64,000 nt of DNA, from the NCBI GenBank assembly GCA_004799435.1, contig SSMV01000169.1, forward strand, positions 64,980-128,979, given 5' to 3'. The notes beneath the pieces were generated by a model. It was not told where the DNA came from and searched no databases. It saw nothing but the letters and a program-made list of their open reading frames with translations. Position 1 is the stretch's first letter; every line of letters begins with the position of its first letter. This document shows, one piece after another, positions 42,414-53,666 of this stretch. Source of the stretch: Bradyrhizobium sp. (GTDB taxonomy: Bacteria > Pseudomonadota > Alphaproteobacteria > Rhizobiales > Beijerinckiaceae). The translations under genes and the position numbers were made by a program.

Positions 42414-43049
42414 GTGAGCGCCATTTCCCCGCGCGAACTCACCCCGGACGGCCTGCGCGCGCTCGCGCGCACCAGACTGAGGGCCGAACTTTCGGCCGAG
42501 GCGCTGAGTGGCGACCATGCGATCGCCGGCCATGAGGTTGACGCGCAATTGATCGCCGCCGCCCGCCCAGCGGCGGTGCTGGCCCCCATAATTGCCCGCG
42601 CCGAAGGTCTGACGATGCTATTAACCCTGCGCGCCGCCGATTTGCGCAATCATTCCGGCCAGATCGCCTTCCCCGGCGGAACCATCGACCGCGACGAAAA
42701 ACCGGGCGAAACGGCGTTGCGCGAAGCGAGGGAGGAGATCGGCCTCGAGGCGCGATTCATCGAGCCGCTTGGCTGGCTCGACCCCTATCTGACCGGCACC
42801 GGCTATCATGTCGCGCCGCTGGTGGCGTTGATCGACCCGGGTTTCGCCCTGAGGCTGAGCCCGGGCGAAGTCGCCGAGACTTTCGAGACGCCTTTCGCCT
42901 TTCTGATGGATGAAGCCAATCACCGGCTCGAAGAACGGATCTGGCGCGGCCGCCCGCGAAAATTCTACGCAATGCCGTACGGCGAGCGGTATATTTGGGG
43001 CATCACCGCTGGCATCCTGCGCAATCTCTACGAGAAACTTTTCACCTGA
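42414..43049 (+). CDS. CoA pyrophosphatase (NUDIX)
   Basis: GQIAFPGGTIDRDEKPGETALREAREEIGLEARFIEPLG. Confidence 0.93.
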   Translation: MSAISPRELTPDGLRALARTRLRAELSAEALSGDHAIAGHEVDAQLIAAARPAAVLAPIIARAEGLTMLLTLRAADLRNHSGQIAFPGGTIDRDEKPGETALREAREEIGLEARFIEPLGWLDPYLTGTGYHVAPLVALIDPGFALRLSPGEVAETFETPFAFLMDEANHRLEERIWRGRPRKFYAMPYGERYIWGITAGILRNLYEKLFT

Positions 43050-43309
43050 TGTTGCGCTCCCTCGCTGAGTCGCTCGGCCTTTTTCTCCTTCCCTTCGCCG
43101 TCTTCGCGATCTATCTCGCGTTGCGCGCGCGCTGGCCGCTGGCGCTCGAACATTGGACGCGCAGCCGGGTGGCGGCGCTGATCGCCGCTGGTCTCGCCGC
43201 CGCCTTGTTAAGCCTCGCCGGCGCCTCGCTGTTCGCCCCGCGCGGCCAGGGCGTCTATGTTCCCGCCCATGTCGTCAATGGCGTGCTCGTGCCCGGACAT
43301 ATCGAATGA
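43049..43309 (+). CDS. Small membrane protein (DUF6111-like)
   Basis: MLRSLAESLGLFLLPFAVFAIYLALRARWPL...; start and stop overlap both neighbours (TGATG, ATGA). Confidence 0.75.
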   Translation: MLRSLAESLGLFLLPFAVFAIYLALRARWPLALEHWTRSRVAALIAAGLAAALLSLAGASLFAPRGQGVYVPAHVVNGVLVPGHIE

Positions 43310-44568
43310 ACGGCCTGCCTGGTCTTAGGGACGGCCGCCTCGTCGACCGGCGGGTGCTGGAGGCCGGCCGGCTCGCCCGCGCGTTGCGCGCGCTTGACGG
43401 CGAAGGCGAGGAAACGCGGCTGGTCGGCGGCGCGGTGCGCGATCTGGCGCTGGGCGCGCGCGCCGGCGATTTCGATCTCGCCACCACCGCCCTGCCCGAC
43501 GTCGTGATGCGGCGCGCCGCCGCCGCCGGCTTCCATGTCGCGCCGACCGGCCTCGCCCATGGCACCGTGACGGTGATCGTCGAGGGCAAGCCGATTGAGG
43601 TGACGACGCTCAGGCGCGACATCGACACCGACGGGCGTCACGCCAAGGTCGTCTTCGGCCGCGATTTTCGCGAGGATGCGCTGAGGCGCGACTTCACCAT
43701 TAACGCGCTGTCGCTGACCCGCGACGGCGTGGCGCATGATTATGTTGGCGGCCTCGCCGATCTGGCCGATCGCCGGGTGCGCTTCATCGGCGAGCCGCGT
43801 CAGCGCATCCGCGAGGATTATCTGCGCATTTTGCGCTTCTTCCGTTTTTCGGCGCGTTACGGTGAAGGCGCGCTCGACGCCGACGGGTTGCAGGCGGCGA
43901 TTGGCGAGCGCGAGGGAATGGCGATCCTGTCGCGGGAAAGAGTGCGCGCCGAACTCCTGAAACTCTTCGCCGCGCCGCGCGCCGCCGAAGTCGTGGCGCG
44001 AATCTGCGAGGCGGGTCTGCTCAATCCAATCTTTGCCGGCCAAGCCGATGGGGCGCGTTTCGCCCGGCTCGCCGCAATTGAAGCGGCGCGCGGCGAGGCG
44101 GCGGACCCGCTGCTGCGGCTCGCGGCGCTGGCGGTCCTCATCGAAGAAGACGCCGAGCGGCTGCGCGAACGGCTGCGTCTCTCCAACGCTGAGTTCGACC
44201 GGCTGAGCGTGCTGGCGCGCGGCTTGAGCGACCTGCACGGGCTCGACGCTCCGCCGCCCTTGAGCGGGCTGAAACGGCTGATGTTCGAGCGGCGCCGGCG
44301 CGGCGCGCTCGACGCGCTGACGCTCGCCCAAGCCGACAGCGGCGCGAGCCCGGAAGACCGGCGCTTCGCCCGCGCCTCTGCGTTTCTCGCCGGGGCAGAG
44401 GAATTGACGCTGCCCTTCAGCGGGGCCGATCTCATGGCGCGCGGCCTGACTCACGGCCAGCGCATCGGCGCGACGCTCAAGACATTTCAGGCGCTCTGGA
44501 TTCGCGCCGGCTTTCCGCGCGAGCCGGAAGCGCTGGCGCGGCTGCTCGACGCGGCGCTGGAGCCCTGA
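43306..44568 (+). CDS. cca: CCA tRNA nucleotidyltransferase/poly(A) polymerase family
   Basis: TRLVGGAVRDLALGARAGDFDLATTALPDVVMRRA; RRDIDTDGRHAKVVFGRDFREDALRRDFTINALSL. Confidence 0.94.
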   Translation: MNGLPGLRDGRLVDRRVLEAGRLARALRALDGEGEETRLVGGAVRDLALGARAGDFDLATTALPDVVMRRAAAAGFHVAPTGLAHGTVTVIVEGKPIEVTTLRRDIDTDGRHAKVVFGRDFREDALRRDFTINALSLTRDGVAHDYVGGLADLADRRVRFIGEPRQRIREDYLRILRFFRFSARYGEGALDADGLQAAIGEREGMAILSRERVRAELLKLFAAPRAAEVVARICEAGLLNPIFAGQADGARFARLAAIEAARGEAADPLLRLAALAVLIEEDAERLRERLRLSNAEFDRLSVLARGLSDLHGLDAPPPLSGLKRLMFERRRRGALDALTLAQADSGASPEDRRFARASAFLAGAEELTLPFSGADLMARGLTHGQRIGATLKTFQALWIRAGFPREPEALARLLDAALEP

Positions 44569-44639
44569 GAGACTCGCTTCGCCGTCTTGCCTCGCGTCGT
44601 CGGCCGGTCTAGAGCCGTCTGCGCTTTGCTGGGAGTCCC

Positions 44640-45446
44640 ATGCTTCCGACCAAATATTGGGCCGACATGTCGTGGCGCGATTTCGCCGCCGCCGACATGC
44701 GCGCTGCGGTCGCGGTGCTGCCAGTCGGCGCGATCGAGCAGCACGGGCCCCATCTGCCAGTCGGCGTCGACGCCTATATCAATGAGGGCTATTTGCAGCG
44801 CGCGATCGCGCGCATTCCTGCCGACTGGCCGGTGCTCGTCCTGCCGCCGCAGACGATCGGCGCTTCCGACGAGCATGGCGACTATCCCGGGACTTTGACC
44901 CTGCCGATCGAGACGCTGACCCGCGTCCTGACCGAGGTCGGCGCCGGCGTCGCCCGCGCCGGCTGCCGCAAGCTCGTCTTCATTAACGCCCATGGCGGCA
45001 ACAACCCAGCGATCGACGCGGCCGGTCTGGCGCTGCGCGCGCGCTTCTCGATGCTGGCGATCCATGCGAGCTGGCGCCGCCTCGGCTATCCCGCCGGCGC
45101 CTTCTCCGAACGCGAGCGCGCCTTCGGCGTCCATGGCGGCGACGCCGAGACGTCTTTGATGCTCGCCTTCCGGCCGGAAGCGGTGAAGATGGACAAGGCG
45201 CGTAATTTCGTCAGCGCCGACGAAGCGATGGCGCGCCAATTCAAGCGCCTGCGCGCTTCGCCCCCTCACGGCTTCGCCTGGATGGCGAGCGATCTGAATA
45301 GCGAGGGCGCAGTCGGCGACGCCGCCAACGCGACCGCCGCGCGCGGCGAAGCCTGCGCCGAGCATGGCGTCGCGGCTTTCATCGAATTGCTCGCCGACGC
45401 CCTGGCCTTTGACCTTGGCCTGCTCGCCAAGGGCCCGCTGGGCTGA
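44640..45446 (+). CDS. Creatininase family protein
   Basis: AVLPVGAIEQHGPHLPVGVDAYI; FINAHGGNNPAIDAAG; GVHGGDAETSLMLAF. Confidence 0.93.
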   Translation: MLPTKYWADMSWRDFAAADMRAAVAVLPVGAIEQHGPHLPVGVDAYINEGYLQRAIARIPADWPVLVLPPQTIGASDEHGDYPGTLTLPIETLTRVLTEVGAGVARAGCRKLVFINAHGGNNPAIDAAGLALRARFSMLAIHASWRRLGYPAGAFSERERAFGVHGGDAETSLMLAFRPEAVKMDKARNFVSADEAMARQFKRLRASPPHGFAWMASDLNSEGAVGDAANATAARGEACAEHGVAAFIELLADALAFDLGLLAKGPLG

Positions 45447-45451
45447 GCGCG

Positions 45452-46111
45452 ATGGGCGCGCCGCATTTCGATTTTGAGCGGGCGCTGATCGCCGACGGGC
45501 GTCGCTATGTGGTTGGCGTCGACGAAGTCGGCCGCGGCCCGCTCGCCGGACCGGTCGGCGTCGGCGCGGTGATTCTCGATCCCGACGATCTGCCCGAAGG
45601 GCTCGATGATTCCAAGGCGCTGAGCGCGTCGCGGCGCGAGGCGCTAGCGGAGATCATCTACGTCAAAGCGCTCGCGGTCACGATCGTTTTCGGCAGCGTC
45701 GAGGAGATCGACGCCTATAATATCCGCGGCGCAACCTTGCGGGCGATGGCGCGCGCGGTTCACGCGCTCAGCCTCAGAGCCGATTACGCGCTGATCGACG
45801 GGCGCGACATTCCGCCGGGCTTGCGCTGTCAATCGCGGGCGATCGTCAAGGGCGACGGCCAGTCGTTGTCGATCGCCGCCGCGTCGATCGTCGCCAAAGT
45901 GGCGCGTGACGCCTTGATGATTCGCCTCGACGCCGTCCATCCCGGCTATGGCTTCGCGCGTCACGCCGGCTATGGGACGCGCGCCCATATCGCGGCGCTG
46001 GCGCGGCTCGGGCCGTGCTCGCTGCACCGGCGCTCCTTTAAGCCGAAGGGGCTTTTCGATGGTGAGCGAAGCGTTTCCGCGGGAGACGCGGAACCCTTTC
46101 AAAATCGTTGA
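45452..46111 (+). CDS. rnhB: Ribonuclease HII
   Basis: VVGVDEVGRGPLAGPVGVGAVIL; LDDSKALSASRREAL; YALIDGRDIPPGL; GYGTRAHIAALARLGPCSLHRRSF. Confidence 0.96.
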   Translation: MGAPHFDFERALIADGRRYVVGVDEVGRGPLAGPVGVGAVILDPDDLPEGLDDSKALSASRREALAEIIYVKALAVTIVFGSVEEIDAYNIRGATLRAMARAVHALSLRADYALIDGRDIPPGLRCQSRAIVKGDGQSLSIAAASIVAKVARDALMIRLDAVHPGYGFARHAGYGTRAHIAALARLGPCSLHRRSFKPKGLFDGERSVSAGDAEPFQNR

Positions 46112-46178
46112 TTTCATAAAGATTCTCGGCCGCCCGGAACCGTGCAGAAACGAGACAGGGGGGCGAGTGCGGGCCTAA

Positions 46179-47459
<1,281 letters not shown>

Positions 47460-47482
47460 CGTGGCGCGGAGGCCCGCGCCAT

Positions 47483-48052
47483 TCAGGGCGAACGCGGCCC
47501 GAATGGAATCAGCATTGGGACTTTGCGGCGATAGGCGCCATAGGCCTCGACGCCGAGTTGCTCGCTCAGGAAACGCTCTTCGAGTCTGGCCTTGAGCCAA
47601 AACCCCCACGTCATCAGGGCGACGCCGACGAAGCCCAGCGGCGAGGCTTTCAGGAGCGCGGTCGCACAGAGCGCGGCGATCAGGCCGGTGTAGATCGGAT
47701 GACGCACGAATGCGTAAGGGCCGGTGTCGACAACGTGATGATCGGCCTTGCGGGTCACCGAACTCGACCATAGCCGGCCGAGATAGAGACGCGCCCAGAC
47801 GGTGAAAGCGAGCCCGAGCACCGCCGCCGCGAACAGGGCCCATTGGCCAAGCGCGCCGAGGCGCCAGAGCGGACCGCCGTCCACCAGATCGCCGACCGCA
47901 AGCACGATGGCGCCGATGGTGGTCGCGAGCCGATAGAGCGCGGCCTCGCCCGCCGTCGTTCGCTTTTCCGCCGGAGCGGCCCAGGAGGCCATCGCGATCC
48001 AGAACAGGATCCAAACGAGCCAAAGAACGCCGATCGCAATGAGGGGCGCCAT
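47483..48052 (-). CDS. Isoprenylcysteine carboxyl methyltransferase-like membrane protein
   Basis: VVDTGPYAFVRHPIYTGLIAALCATALL; LEERFLSEQLGVEAYGAYRRKVPMLIP. Confidence 0.85.
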   Translation of the reverse strand: MAPLIAIGVLWLVWILFWIAMASWAAPAEKRTTAGEAALYRLATTIGAIVLAVGDLVDGGPLWRLGALGQWALFAAAVLGLAFTVWARLYLGRLWSSSVTRKADHHVVDTGPYAFVRHPIYTGLIAALCATALLKASPLGFVGVALMTWGFWLKARLEERFLSEQLGVEAYGAYRRKVPMLIPFGPRSP

Positions 48053-48110
48053 TCTGTCCTCCCAGAAAGGCCAATCTGCGCTTGAGTTTGGCGCAAATCG
48101 AGGCGGGCGA

Positions 48111-49070
48111 CTAGCGCCGCGTTTTGCGTTTGCCGCGCGGCGCCAGATCGGCGGCGTTCAGCACGAACACCTCGCCCTGCGCCTCGCTCTCCTCAGTGTC
48201 GAGCCAGACGAGCGGCAGATCGGGAAATTCCGCCTCAAGCTTAGCGCGGCCGCGACCGACCTCGCACACCAATATGCCCTCGCGCGTCAGATGATCGCTC
48301 GCGCCGGCGAGAATGCGCCGCGCAATGTCGAGCCCATCCTCGCCGCCGGCGTGGGCGAGCCGCGGTTCGGCGGCATATTCGGGTGGAAAATCGGCAAGCG
48401 AAGCCGCGTCGACATAAGGCGGATTGGCGAGGATGAGATCGTAGCGCTTCGCGCCGAGCGGGGCGAAGAGATCGCCCTGAATGAGGGTCACGCGATCGGC
48501 GAGGCCATGTTCCTGAATATTGCGGCGCGCAACCTCCAGCGCCTCGGCGGATATTTCAACTGCGTCGACGCGCGCCGCTTCGAAAATCCGCGCCGCGAGA
48601 ATCGCCAGCGACCCGCCGCCGGTGCAGAGATCGAGCACGCTGGCGATCGCCTCGGGCGCCGCGATCGGGGCCGCCTCGCCGACAAGGCCGTGAAATAGCA
48701 ATTCGCCGATGAAGCTGCGCGGCACGATGACGCGCTCGTCGACATAGAAGGGCACGTCCTGGATATAGGCGCGGTTGAGGAGATAGGCCGCCGGTTTGCG
48801 CGTCGCGACGCGCGCTTCGATGAGACTGAGCAGACGCGCCCGCTCGGCCCGGGCGAGACACGCATCGAGAAAGGGATCGAGCGCGTCGATCGGCAGGTTC
48901 AGGCCTTCGAGAACGATAAAGGCGGCTTCGTCGATCGCATTGTTCGCGCCATGGCCATAGGCGAGGCCGGCGGCGTTGAAGCGGCTGACCGCGTAACGAA
49001 AGAGATCGCGAACCGTCGAGAAACTCGCCAGGCGTTCGTCATCGCCGGCGATTTGCGGAAGATCAGACAT
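48111..49070 (-). CDS. prmB: 50S ribosomal protein L3 N(5)-glutamine methyltransferase
   Basis: YLLNRAYIQDVPFYVDERVIVPRSFIGELL; LDLCTGGGSLAILAA; YDLILANPPYVDAASLADFPPEYAAEPRLA. Confidence 0.94.
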   Translation of the reverse strand: MSDLPQIAGDDERLASFSTVRDLFRYAVSRFNAAGLAYGHGANNAIDEAAFIVLEGLNLPIDALDPFLDACLARAERARLLSLIEARVATRKPAAYLLNRAYIQDVPFYVDERVIVPRSFIGELLFHGLVGEAAPIAAPEAIASVLDLCTGGGSLAILAARIFEAARVDAVEISAEALEVARRNIQEHGLADRVTLIQGDLFAPLGAKRYDLILANPPYVDAASLADFPPEYAAEPRLAHAGGEDGLDIARRILAGASDHLTREGILVCEVGRGRAKLEAEFPDLPLVWLDTEESEAQGEVFVLNAADLAPRGKRKTRR

Positions 49071-49124
49071 GTCGATCCGCCATGCGCGCGCTCGCGCCGA
49101 ACGATGCTGGCGGCCCGGCGTCGC

Positions 49125-49364
49125 TCACGGCCGCTTCATGCATTCGCGATGAAAATCTTTCCGATCCTTGAAATGCAGACCCTTTGCGTCGGCCCGCTTG
49201 TAGCATTCGTCGGATTTCGCCGCTCGGGCGGCAGCGTCCATATCCGGCTCGGCGGATGGAGTCATTGCGGGCGCGGCAGGCGGCGGGTTCGAATCATAGG
49301 CGAGAGCGGTTCCCCAACAGAGCGCGCCCAAGACAAGCGCGCCGACGACCAACGAAATTCGCAT
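49125..49364 (-). CDS. Small exported PsiF-like protein
   Basis: Signal peptide MRISLVVGALVLGALCWGTALA; C-terminal CYKRADAKGLHFKDRKDFHRECMK. Confidence 0.65.
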   Translation of the reverse strand: MRISLVVGALVLGALCWGTALAYDSNPPPAAPAMTPSAEPDMDAAARAAKSDECYKRADAKGLHFKDRKDFHRECMKRP

Positions 49365-49515
49365 GTAAAGCTGTCTCTCTCGCTTTGGCGCCGACCGCAA
49401 TCGCGAAGAATTCAAAGCCGGCTCTCGACTCGAAGCGACCCGGGACGCGCTTTCTAGTCTTGCCGCGACGGCAATTCAAGCCATCGAAGCCTCGCCATGC
49501 GGTTTCGCCTTGGGG

Positions 49516-50151
49516 TCAGCGATGCGATTCGAGACCGCCCTTTTCGCGAATGAAGGCGATGACCGCCTCGACGCCTTCGCCGGTCTTCATATTGGCCATG
49601 ACGAAGGGGCGACTTTTGCGCATCAGCGCCGCATCGCGCGCCATGACTTCGAGCGACGCGCCGACATGGGGCGCAAGATCGATCTTGTTTATGACAAGAA
49701 GATCGGAGCGGGTGACGCCCGGTCCGCCTTTGCGCGGAATCTTCTCGCCGCCGGCGACATCGATCACATAGATCGTCAGATCGGCGAGTTCGGGCGAGAA
49801 AGTCGCGGCGAGATTGTCGCCGCCCGATTCGACCAGAATGAGATCGAGCGCGGGAAAGCGGCGGCGCATGTCGTCGATCGCCGCGAGATTGATCGAGGCG
49901 TCCTCGCGAATGGCGGTATGGGGGCAGCCGCCGGTCTCGACCCCCATGATTCGCTCGGCCGGCAAGGCGCCGGCTTCGACGAGGATGCGCGCGTCCTCCT
50001 TGGTGTAGATGTCATTGGTGATCGCCGCGATGTCGAAAACGCCGGCGAGTCGCTTGCACAATTGCTCCATCAGCGCCGTCTTGCCGGAGCCCACCGGGCC
50101 GCCGATGCCGACGCGCAAAGGTCCAACGCCCGATGTCGCCATGACGATCAA
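49516..50151 (-). CDS. ureG: Urease accessory protein UreG
   Basis: [56 protein letters not shown]. Confidence 0.97.
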   Translation of the reverse strand: MIVMATSGVGPLRVGIGGPVGSGKTALMEQLCKRLAGVFDIAAITNDIYTKEDARILVEAGALPAERIMGVETGGCPHTAIREDASINLAAIDDMRRRFPALDLILVESGGDNLAATFSPELADLTIYVIDVAGGEKIPRKGGPGVTRSDLLVINKIDLAPHVGASLEVMARDAALMRKSRPFVMANMKTGEGVEAVIAFIREKGGLESHR

Positions 50152-50582
50152 TGCCTCTCAAAGACCAGAACCGCGAAGCCCATCGCAATTGTCAGGCAGA
50201 GCGGGGAATAGATGAGCCTGTCGAGCCGCGCAAAAGGCTGCCGGCTGAATCGTCGCCGCCAGAACGGCAAATAGCCGAAGGCGAAACGCATAAGGAAGAT
50301 CAGACAAAGCGCCGCGCCAGCCAAAGCGACCAGCGCGCCGAACAGACCGTCGAAGGGCGCGGTGAGCAAGACGGCGACAAGCCCGGCCGCTTCGATCGCG
50401 GTCGCCACGACGATGGTCAGCCGCCCGGACGGCGCCGATTTCGCGTCCTTGGCGCCGACGACCATATTGACCAGACCCATCTCGTCGCCCGCCGGCCAGA
50501 AGCCGCCGAAGGCCCAGTAGAAATGCGCCGCCGCAATGGCGGTGAGAAGCAGCGCGAGCGCGTAGCCAAGCGCGGCGATCAT
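50148..50582 (-). CDS. DUF3995 family membrane protein
   Basis: [36 protein letters not shown]; 4-nt overlaps with ureF and ureG. Confidence 0.8.
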   Translation of the reverse strand: MIAALGYALALLLTAIAAAHFYWAFGGFWPAGDEMGLVNMVVGAKDAKSAPSGRLTIVVATAIEAAGLVAVLLTAPFDGLFGALVALAGAALCLIFLMRFAFGYLPFWRRRFSRQPFARLDRLIYSPLCLTIAMGFAVLVFERH

Positions 50583-51274
50583 GAACGAAACAGCCGCGAA
50601 TATTGTGTTTCGTGGCGCATCGCCGCGATGTCGGAGCGAAAGGCGCAGGCGCCGAGATCGTCGAGCGTCGCGTCATGGGCCTGGCGCGCCAGCGTTGCGA
50701 GCTCGGGCATGAGGCCTGACAGAATTCTTAAGCCATCGGTCTGGCCGACGACGCCGAGCCGCGTCGCGGCGGAGACGAGATTGGCGAATTGCGCCACGAC
50801 AAAGGCTTCCGCGGCGCGGGCAAGCGCCATGCCGCAGCCGGCCGCCGCGGCGGCGACAGCGACCGGATAGGCGACCGGTTCGCCCTCTCGTCGCGGCGCA
50901 TGCGCCAGGGCCTCGCTGTCCCATGCAGCGCGAACGGCGAGGCGAAAGGCCGCGCCCTGCGCCGTCGTCTCCAGCCGCCGTTCGGCCGAGCCGGCGAGCG
51001 CCAGCGCGAAAGCGTTGACCTCTTCGAGCCCGTCCCAGTCCGCCGCGGCGGCGGCGCGATAAGCGAGAACGAACAGCGTTACATCGAGGCGCGGGGCGCC
51101 GAAGCGGGCGAGATCGGCGAGCCAGGCGGCGAGCGAGGCCGCGTCCGTCACGTCGCCGGCTTCATGGGCCCATTCGATCCCATGCGAATAGGCGTAGGCG
51201 CCGACCGGAAACGCGGGCGAAAGCCAGAGCAGCAACGGCGCCTCGCGCCAGGCTTCGCCGGCCTCAGTGGTCAT
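50579..51274 (-). CDS. ureF: Urease accessory protein UreF
   Basis: [42 protein letters not shown]. Confidence 0.95.
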   Translation of the reverse strand: MTTEAGEAWREAPLLLWLSPAFPVGAYAYSHGIEWAHEAGDVTDAASLAAWLADLARFGAPRLDVTLFVLAYRAAAAADWDGLEEVNAFALALAGSAERRLETTAQGAAFRLAVRAAWDSEALAHAPRREGEPVAYPVAVAAAAAGCGMALARAAEAFVVAQFANLVSAATRLGVVGQTDGLRILSGLMPELATLARQAHDATLDDLGACAFRSDIAAMRHETQYSRLFRS

Positions 51275-51810
51275 GGTCGTGATCGTGACCATGTCCGTGA
51301 TGATGATCGTGGTCATGATGGGCATGACCGTGATCGTGATCGTGATGCGCGTGACCATGATCATGCGCCGCGGCTACGGCGCGCACATAGGCGCCGCCCT
51401 CCGGGTTGAACGGAGCTTCGATCGCGATGACCGCGCCGCCGAGGCCGCGCGCCATATCCTCGATGACGGAATCGCGACGGATGCGCAGGCTTTTGCGCGT
51501 CAATTCGGTGGGCAGATGACGATTGCCGAGATGCCAGGCGATGCGGGTCAGCGCGGCTGCGTCGGCGGCGCGGATTTCGACCAGCGCTTCCGGCGCGGCG
51601 ACGACCTCGACGATGCGCCCGTCCTCGAGCTTGAGCCCGTCGCCGGCGCGCAGCATCACTGCTTCGGGCAGGTCGAGCAGAAAGTTCAACCCGCGCACGC
51701 CGGTCATCGCGACGCGCCGCCGATAGCGCTCGTCATAATCAAGCACCACCGTATCGGCCGGCTCGCCCGGCCAATCGCCGGCGGCGACGACGGAATGGGC
51801 GTGCAACATG
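51264..51810 (-). CDS. ureE: Urease accessory protein UreE with His-rich C-terminal tail
   Basis: [57 protein letters not shown]; tail [33 protein letters not shown]. Confidence 0.93.
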
Positions 51811-51913
51811 TCGGCGGTCCTTTCCAAAATCGAGCCGCATCCATACGCGGTGGCCGGAGATGTGAAAAGCGGAATGGCCGCTTCCCGCCGGCGAAAGCCT
51901 GCGGGAAGCGAGA

Positions 51914-52309
51914 GCCAGCCGGCCTGTAAGCCGGGTTCTGTATGGCCGGGAGCGCGAGCTCCCGACGTGACGACCATTCCTCTGGGGCGCCCGTCGCCGG
52001 ACGCCTCAAGCAACCAACCCGAGCGACAAGGCCGGCGGACAGGCCCCGCGACGCCTTGCGGCGGCGCGCATCGCTCCTATTCGGTTTTGCTCCCGGCGGG
52101 GCTTGCCATGCCGCCGACGTTGCCGCCGGCGCGGTGCGCTTTTACCGCACCCTTTCACCCGTGCCGGCCTCGCGGCCGGCGGTCTGCTTTCTGTGGCGCT
52201 GTCCCTAGGGTCGCCCCCGCCGGACGTTATCCGGCGCCGTGTCCGCATGGAGCCCGGACTTTCCTCCGCCAGCGGAAATCCGCAGGCGACGGCCGTCCGG
52301 CCGGCTGGC
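51914..52309 (-). ncRNA. rnpB: RNase P RNA (bacterial type A)
   Basis: Reverse strand has GGAGGAAAGTCCGGGCTCC, ACAGAAAGCAGACCGCC, GGTAAAAGCGCACCG, and 3' ACAGAACCCGGCTTACAGGCCGGCTGG; terminal P1 strands GCCAGCCGGCC/GGCCGGCTGGC are complementary. Confidence 0.95.
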
Positions 52310-52498
52310 GGCAGGGACTATGCGCGCGGCGGGCGCGCGGTCAAGCGCGCGACGATTGGGAAAGGAATCTTTGCGATGATGGTGGTTAAGTCAGGCGTCT
52401 TGGCCTCGTGCTAAACTTTCGCCTGGATTGGGCCATAGAGCGGCCGCATAGGCCATCGAATCGACGGCGACCGCGGCATTGGCGAACAGGAGACCGGC

Positions 52499-52837
52499 GT
52501 GATGAAGACAGTCATGGTTCTTTTGCTGGCGGGCCTCGCCGCTGCGCCGCTTGCCGGATGCGATACGCCCCAGCAACAGAATGCCGCCAATGGCGCGCTG
52601 CTCGGCGGCGCGACGGGCGCAGTTCTCGGCGGCTTGTTGACTGGCCGGCCCGGCGGCGCGCTGGTTGGCGCCGCCGCTGGCGCGACCACCGGCGCCATCG
52701 TCGGCTCCGCCTCCACGCCGCCCGGTCCCTATTATGGTCCGGGCCCTGGGCCTGCCCCCGGTCCGGGTCCCGGCTATCGCTGCGCGGAATGGTACTATGA
52801 TTATTACGGCAATCGCGTCTGCCGCAGCTGGTACTGA
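52499..52837 (+). CDS. Glycine-zipper lipoprotein
   Basis: Lipobox LAGC; GALLGGATGAVLGGLLTGRPGGALVGAAAGATTGAIVGS; PGPGPAPGPGPGY linker and YYDYYGNRVCRSWY tail. Confidence 0.85.
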   Translation: MMKTVMVLLLAGLAAAPLAGCDTPQQQNAANGALLGGATGAVLGGLLTGRPGGALVGAAAGATTGAIVGSASTPPGPYYGPGPGPAPGPGPGYRCAEWYYDYYGNRVCRSWY

Positions 52838-52884
52838 AATCGACGGACAGTCCTTTCCGCCAAAGCGGAGCGGCGCGGGCGACG

Positions 52885-53649
52885 ATGATCGACGGTTTCG
52901 CTCCTGACGCGTCGCTGGTTGCGCGAATCGCGCCCTCGCCCAATTTCGGCGAGCGGCGCGAGCCGCTGCGGCCCGATTGCCTCATCCTTCATTACACCGG
53001 CATGCCGACCGCCGAAGGCGCGCTGGCCTTGCTCACCGACCCGGCTTCGCAGGTCTCGGCGCATTATCTGATCCGCGAGAATGGCGAGATCGTCCAGATG
53101 GTCGCCGAGGACAAGCGCGCCTGGCACGCCGGCGTCGGCGTCTGGGGCGGGCTTTCCGACCTCAACTCGGCCTCGATCGGCGTCGAGATCGCCAATCCCG
53201 GCCATGATGGCGGATCGCCGCCCTTTCCGGCCCCGCAGATCGCGGCGACGATCGCGCTGGCGCGCGACATTTCGGCGCGCCGCGCCATCCGCCCCGAGCG
53301 CATTCTCGCCCATTCCGACATCGCGCCCGCGCGCAAGCGCGATCCCGGCGAGGCCTTCCCCTGGGGCATGTTGGCGCAGGCCGGCGTCGGCCATTGGGTC
53401 ACGCCGGCGCCGATCGAGGGCGGATCGCTCTATCGACATGGCGAGCAAGGGCCTCCGGTGCGCGCCCTGCAGGCGATGCTCGCGCTCTATGGCTATGGGG
53501 TCGAACTGACCGGCGTTTACGATGCGCCCACTCGCGCGGTGGTGACCGCCTTTCAGCGCCATTTTCGACCCGTGCGGGTCGATGGCGAAGCGGATGCTTC
53601 GACGCTCGCCACGTTGAAAGCCTTGCTCGAAGCGCTCAAATCCGCCTGA
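52885..53649 (+). CDS. N-acetylmuramoyl-L-alanine amidase (AmpD-like) with peptidoglycan-binding domain
   Basis: CLILHYTGMPTAEGALALLTDPASQVSAHYLIRENGEIVQMVAEDKRAWHAG; SIGVEIANPGHD; HSDIAPARKRDPGEAFPW. Confidence 0.95.
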   Translation: MIDGFAPDASLVARIAPSPNFGERREPLRPDCLILHYTGMPTAEGALALLTDPASQVSAHYLIRENGEIVQMVAEDKRAWHAGVGVWGGLSDLNSASIGVEIANPGHDGGSPPFPAPQIAATIALARDISARRAIRPERILAHSDIAPARKRDPGEAFPWGMLAQAGVGHWVTPAPIEGGSLYRHGEQGPPVRALQAMLALYGYGVELTGVYDAPTRAVVTAFQRHFRPVRVDGEADASTLATLKALLEALKSA

Positions 53650-53666
53650 CAGGAAAGTTGATCCCG

